Notes under the pieces: model-generated
Database searches by the model: none
Told to the model about the DNA's origin: nothing
What the model saw: only the letters and a program-made list of their open reading frames with translations
Program-made: the position numbers and the translations under genes
Part shown: in pieces, positions 62,576 to 64,000 of the stretch
Numbering within the stretch: position 1 is the first letter of the stretch
Layout of the letters: every line of letters begins with the position of its first letter
Source: Rhizobium halophilum
Lineage (GTDB): Bacteria > Pseudomonadota > Alphaproteobacteria > Rhizobiales > Rhizobiaceae
Reading direction: 5' to 3'
DNA length: 64,000 nucleotides
NCBI RefSeq assembly: GCF_021648825.1
Contig: NZ_JAKJHS010000009.1
Location: forward strand, 1-64,000

Positions 62576-63195
62576 TGACGGCCAACACCATTACCCAGTT
62601 CGCCGTCAATGTGGGCCTCGTGGTTCTCAGCATCTCCTTCCTGCTGACCGTTTGGCGCGTCATCAAGGGGCCGACGCTGCCGGATCGGGTGATTGCCCTC
62701 GACATGCTGGTCGGCATCGTCATGGGCTTCATTGCGCTGGTTGCCATCCGCACCGGCTTCACGCTTTACATCGATATCGCCATCTCGCTCGGCCTTGTCG
62801 GCTTCCTGGCAACCGTCGCCTTTGCGCGCTTCATCCTGTCGCGCAAGCGCCGGGAAGGTGAGGACGGTTCGCCCCCGGACGGATCTTCGGAACAGGCGAC
62901 TGCGGCCAACGGCAAGACATCGCGGGCAATCAGCCCCACAGCGCTGCCTGCGCCGCAGGCTGGTGCGCCAGTTCCCAAGGAAGCGGGACCAAAGCCGCCT
63001 TTGAGCAAATCCGAAGCAACCAAGAAAACCGCAGCTAAGGTCAAGATCGCAAAGGCCAAGGCGGCCAAGAAGGTGGCCGCTGCCGCCGAACCGGGCAAGT
63101 CAGGCGCCGCTGCTGCCGCGTCGACTGCGGGCTCGCGCCCACCGCGCAAGCCGGCCGTGAAGAACAAGCCGACCGTCAAGAAGGAGACGCCGTGA
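62575..63195 (+). CDS. mrpF: Mrp antiporter subunit F with an unusual Lys/Ala/Pro-rich tail
   Basis: 206 residues, about twice the usual MrpF length (80-120). Residues 1-92 are the MrpF core with three helices ([57 protein letters not shown]). From residue 93 there is a hydrophilic tail, first acidic/Ser-Pro-rich, then a histone-like Lys-Ala run ([19 protein letters not shown]) ending KPTVKKETP. The frame is intact and the stop overlaps the next start (TGATG). The tail may bind nucleic acid, lipid or protein, or be tolerated filler. Confidence 0.93.
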   Translation: MTANTITQFAVNVGLVVLSISFLLTVWRVIKGPTLPDRVIALDMLVGIVMGFIALVAIRTGFTLYIDIAISLGLVGFLATVAFARFILSRKRREGEDGSPPDGSSEQATAANGKTSRAISPTALPAPQAGAPVPKEAGPKPPLSKSEATKKTAAKVKIAKAKAAKKVAAAAEPGKSGAAAAASTAGSRPPRKPAVKNKPTVKKETP

Positions 63196-63536
63196 TGGAC
63201 ATCCTGCTCGCGCTGGCCACCGCCGCGCTCATCCTTGCCGGTTCCGTGTTCGTCTTTGCGGCAACGCTTGGTCTCAATCGGTTTCCCGACCTTTACTCCC
63301 GCATGCACGCGGCGTCCAAGGCCGGGACGGTCGGATCGGCGCTCATGCTGATAGCCGTCGGCGTCCACGCGGCGGATCTGGCGATCCTCGCCCGCTCGTT
63401 TGCCGGTTTCTTCTTTTTCGTGCTGACGGCCCCTGTTTCGGCCCATCTCCTTGCCAAGGCGGCGCACGAATCGGGCTATCCGCTGTCTGATCTCTCCGTT
63501 CGCGACGAATTGAAGCATCCTGCTGCGGAAAAATAG
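63195..63536 (+). CDS. mrpG: Mrp antiporter subunit G
   Basis: 113-residue MnhG/PhaG-family protein with three helices; the family core is AATLGLNRFPDLYSRMHAASKAGTVGSALML. It completes the seven-gene operon and is the last gene. The ATG at 63195 overlaps the mrpF stop; GTG 63192 is also in frame. Confidence 0.94.
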   Translation: MDILLALATAALILAGSVFVFAATLGLNRFPDLYSRMHAASKAGTVGSALMLIAVGVHAADLAILARSFAGFFFFVLTAPVSAHLLAKAAHESGYPLSDLSVRDELKHPAAEK

Positions 63537-63949
63537 TCCGCAGTCTCTCCCCTTGTGCAACTCATTTCGATCTGCATGTGAGAAATACTCGCAATAGTAT
63601 ATTCTTTACCAGTCGCAGCAGAAAAATCTGACCGCGGTGCGCCTTTTCAGGCTTTCATTGCTGCGTGTGAAGGATATAACTCATCACAAGTTGTTGCGGG
63701 CTTGTCACGACCGGAGCGCTACTTTCCCCTGAAGTCATCGCGATGGATTTTCTACGAGAATACGGGAGAAGGTGTGTGAACTTGTGATGCCGCTCCTCGA
63801 ATAGATGCTGTGGCTTACTCCCCTGCCGAACGAGGCATGCACGACTTAATCCCGCGCGCGAGCAACGGATCCACAACAAGACGAGCTCTGCGGCAGTGCT
63901 CGGGAAAATGCACGCCGCGTAAAAAGATAAAAAGACAGGAGACGTAAAA
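63537..63949. other. Intergenic region before a MucR-type gene
   Basis: 413 bases with no credible gene (a minus-strand frame at 63655-63999 is low quality). It is AT-richer than its surroundings and must hold the mrp operon end and the promoter of the MucR-type gene, which usually binds its own AT-rich promoter. I see no clear terminator. Confidence 0.5.
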
Positions 63950-64000
63950 ATGACAGAAGCGATCGTGGAGAAGGGGCAAGACCTACTGGTCGAACTCACT
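63950..64000 (+). CDS. mucR: MucR/Ros-family regulator (start only, cut by window edge)
   Basis: AGGAG lies 7 bases before ATG 63950. The visible 17 codons read MTEAIVEKGQDLLVELT, matching the start of MucR/RosR zinc-finger regulators (MTET...ELLVELT). The zinc finger lies outside the window. These proteins control exopolysaccharide and motility genes and the cell cycle in rhizobia. Confidence 0.7.
   Translation, partial: MTEAIVEKGQDLLVELT

Noticed and set aside
63655..63999. Minus-strand frame near the right edge
   Set aside because: It overlaps the MucR-type start and its ribosome site, has no protein-like pattern and lies opposite promoter sequence.
1..64000. Search for CRISPR arrays, insertion sequences, phage genes and rRNA
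   Set aside because: I saw no regularly spaced repeats, transposase motifs, integrases, phage proteins or rRNA-like stretches while reading.

Overview
The window is a high-GC chromosomal segment of an alphaproteobacterium, most likely a member of the Rhizobiaceae (Rhizobium/Agrobacterium/Ensifer relatives). The signs are the start of a MucR/Ros-type regulator at the right edge, CtrA-type TTAA-N7-TTAA boxes, alphaproteobacterial general-stress (EcfG/RpoE2-type) promoters, a rhizobial Mrp/Pha antiporter operon, and DUF930, DUF2254 and AlaE genes. I see no rRNA, tRNA, CRISPR array, insertion sequence or prophage.

Layout: 1-4.6 kb holds a chemoreceptor cut by the left edge, two tandem lipoprotein L,D-transpeptidases and a divergent ohrR/ohr pair. 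4.5-8.6 kb holds a MarR regulator with a DUF899-DUF1579-VOC cluster, a degenerate receiver, a small unknown protein and an ECF sigma factor. 8.6-18.4 kb holds an ion channel, a NhaP antiporter, YjdM-like, HerA-like ATPase, YihY, aldo/keto reductase, phospholipase D and aminotransferase genes. 18.5-21.9 kb is an MmeI-like restriction-modification gene with a frameshift. 22-31.3 kb holds superoxide dismutase, a phosphoesterase, a WYL regulator with a LysE exporter, three c-type cytochromes, and an MHYT-PAS-GGDEF-EAL gene coupled to a BLUF photoreceptor gene. 31.6-35.6 kb has two cation diffusion facilitators, one with its MerR regulator and operator, and a decayed TumE-type toxin with its antitoxin. 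35.7-48.2 kb is mostly transport and housekeeping genes plus a hicAB module, a UspA/DksA-like pair and ridA. 48.3-57.2 kb has regulators and exporters, and contains three broken genes (a TetR, a chemoreceptor and an AraC). 57.3-63.5 kb is a complete mrpABCDEFG operon.

A theme of stress adaptation links many genes. Exact EcfG-type promoters (GGAAC-N16/17-CGTT) sit just upstream of, and point towards, four genes: an L,D-transpeptidase, the NhaP antiporter, the phospholipase D and the AI-2E-family transporter. Weaker versions precede a zinc-type CDF transporter, the ECF sigma gene and the mrp operon. Oxidant handling (Ohr, SodB, MsrB), ion homeostasis (NhaP, Mrp, CorA, CDF) and envelope remodelling are therefore probably partly co-regulated.

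The most striking local structures are three copies of a 15-bp palindrome between ridA and a frameshifted tetR, the BLUF/c-di-GMP operon, the mosaic specificity region of the MmeI-like gene, and a chemoreceptor broken by an exact 8-bp tandem duplication. Several genes carry 1-8 nt indels; whether these are real decay or assembly errors cannot be decided from the sequence alone.
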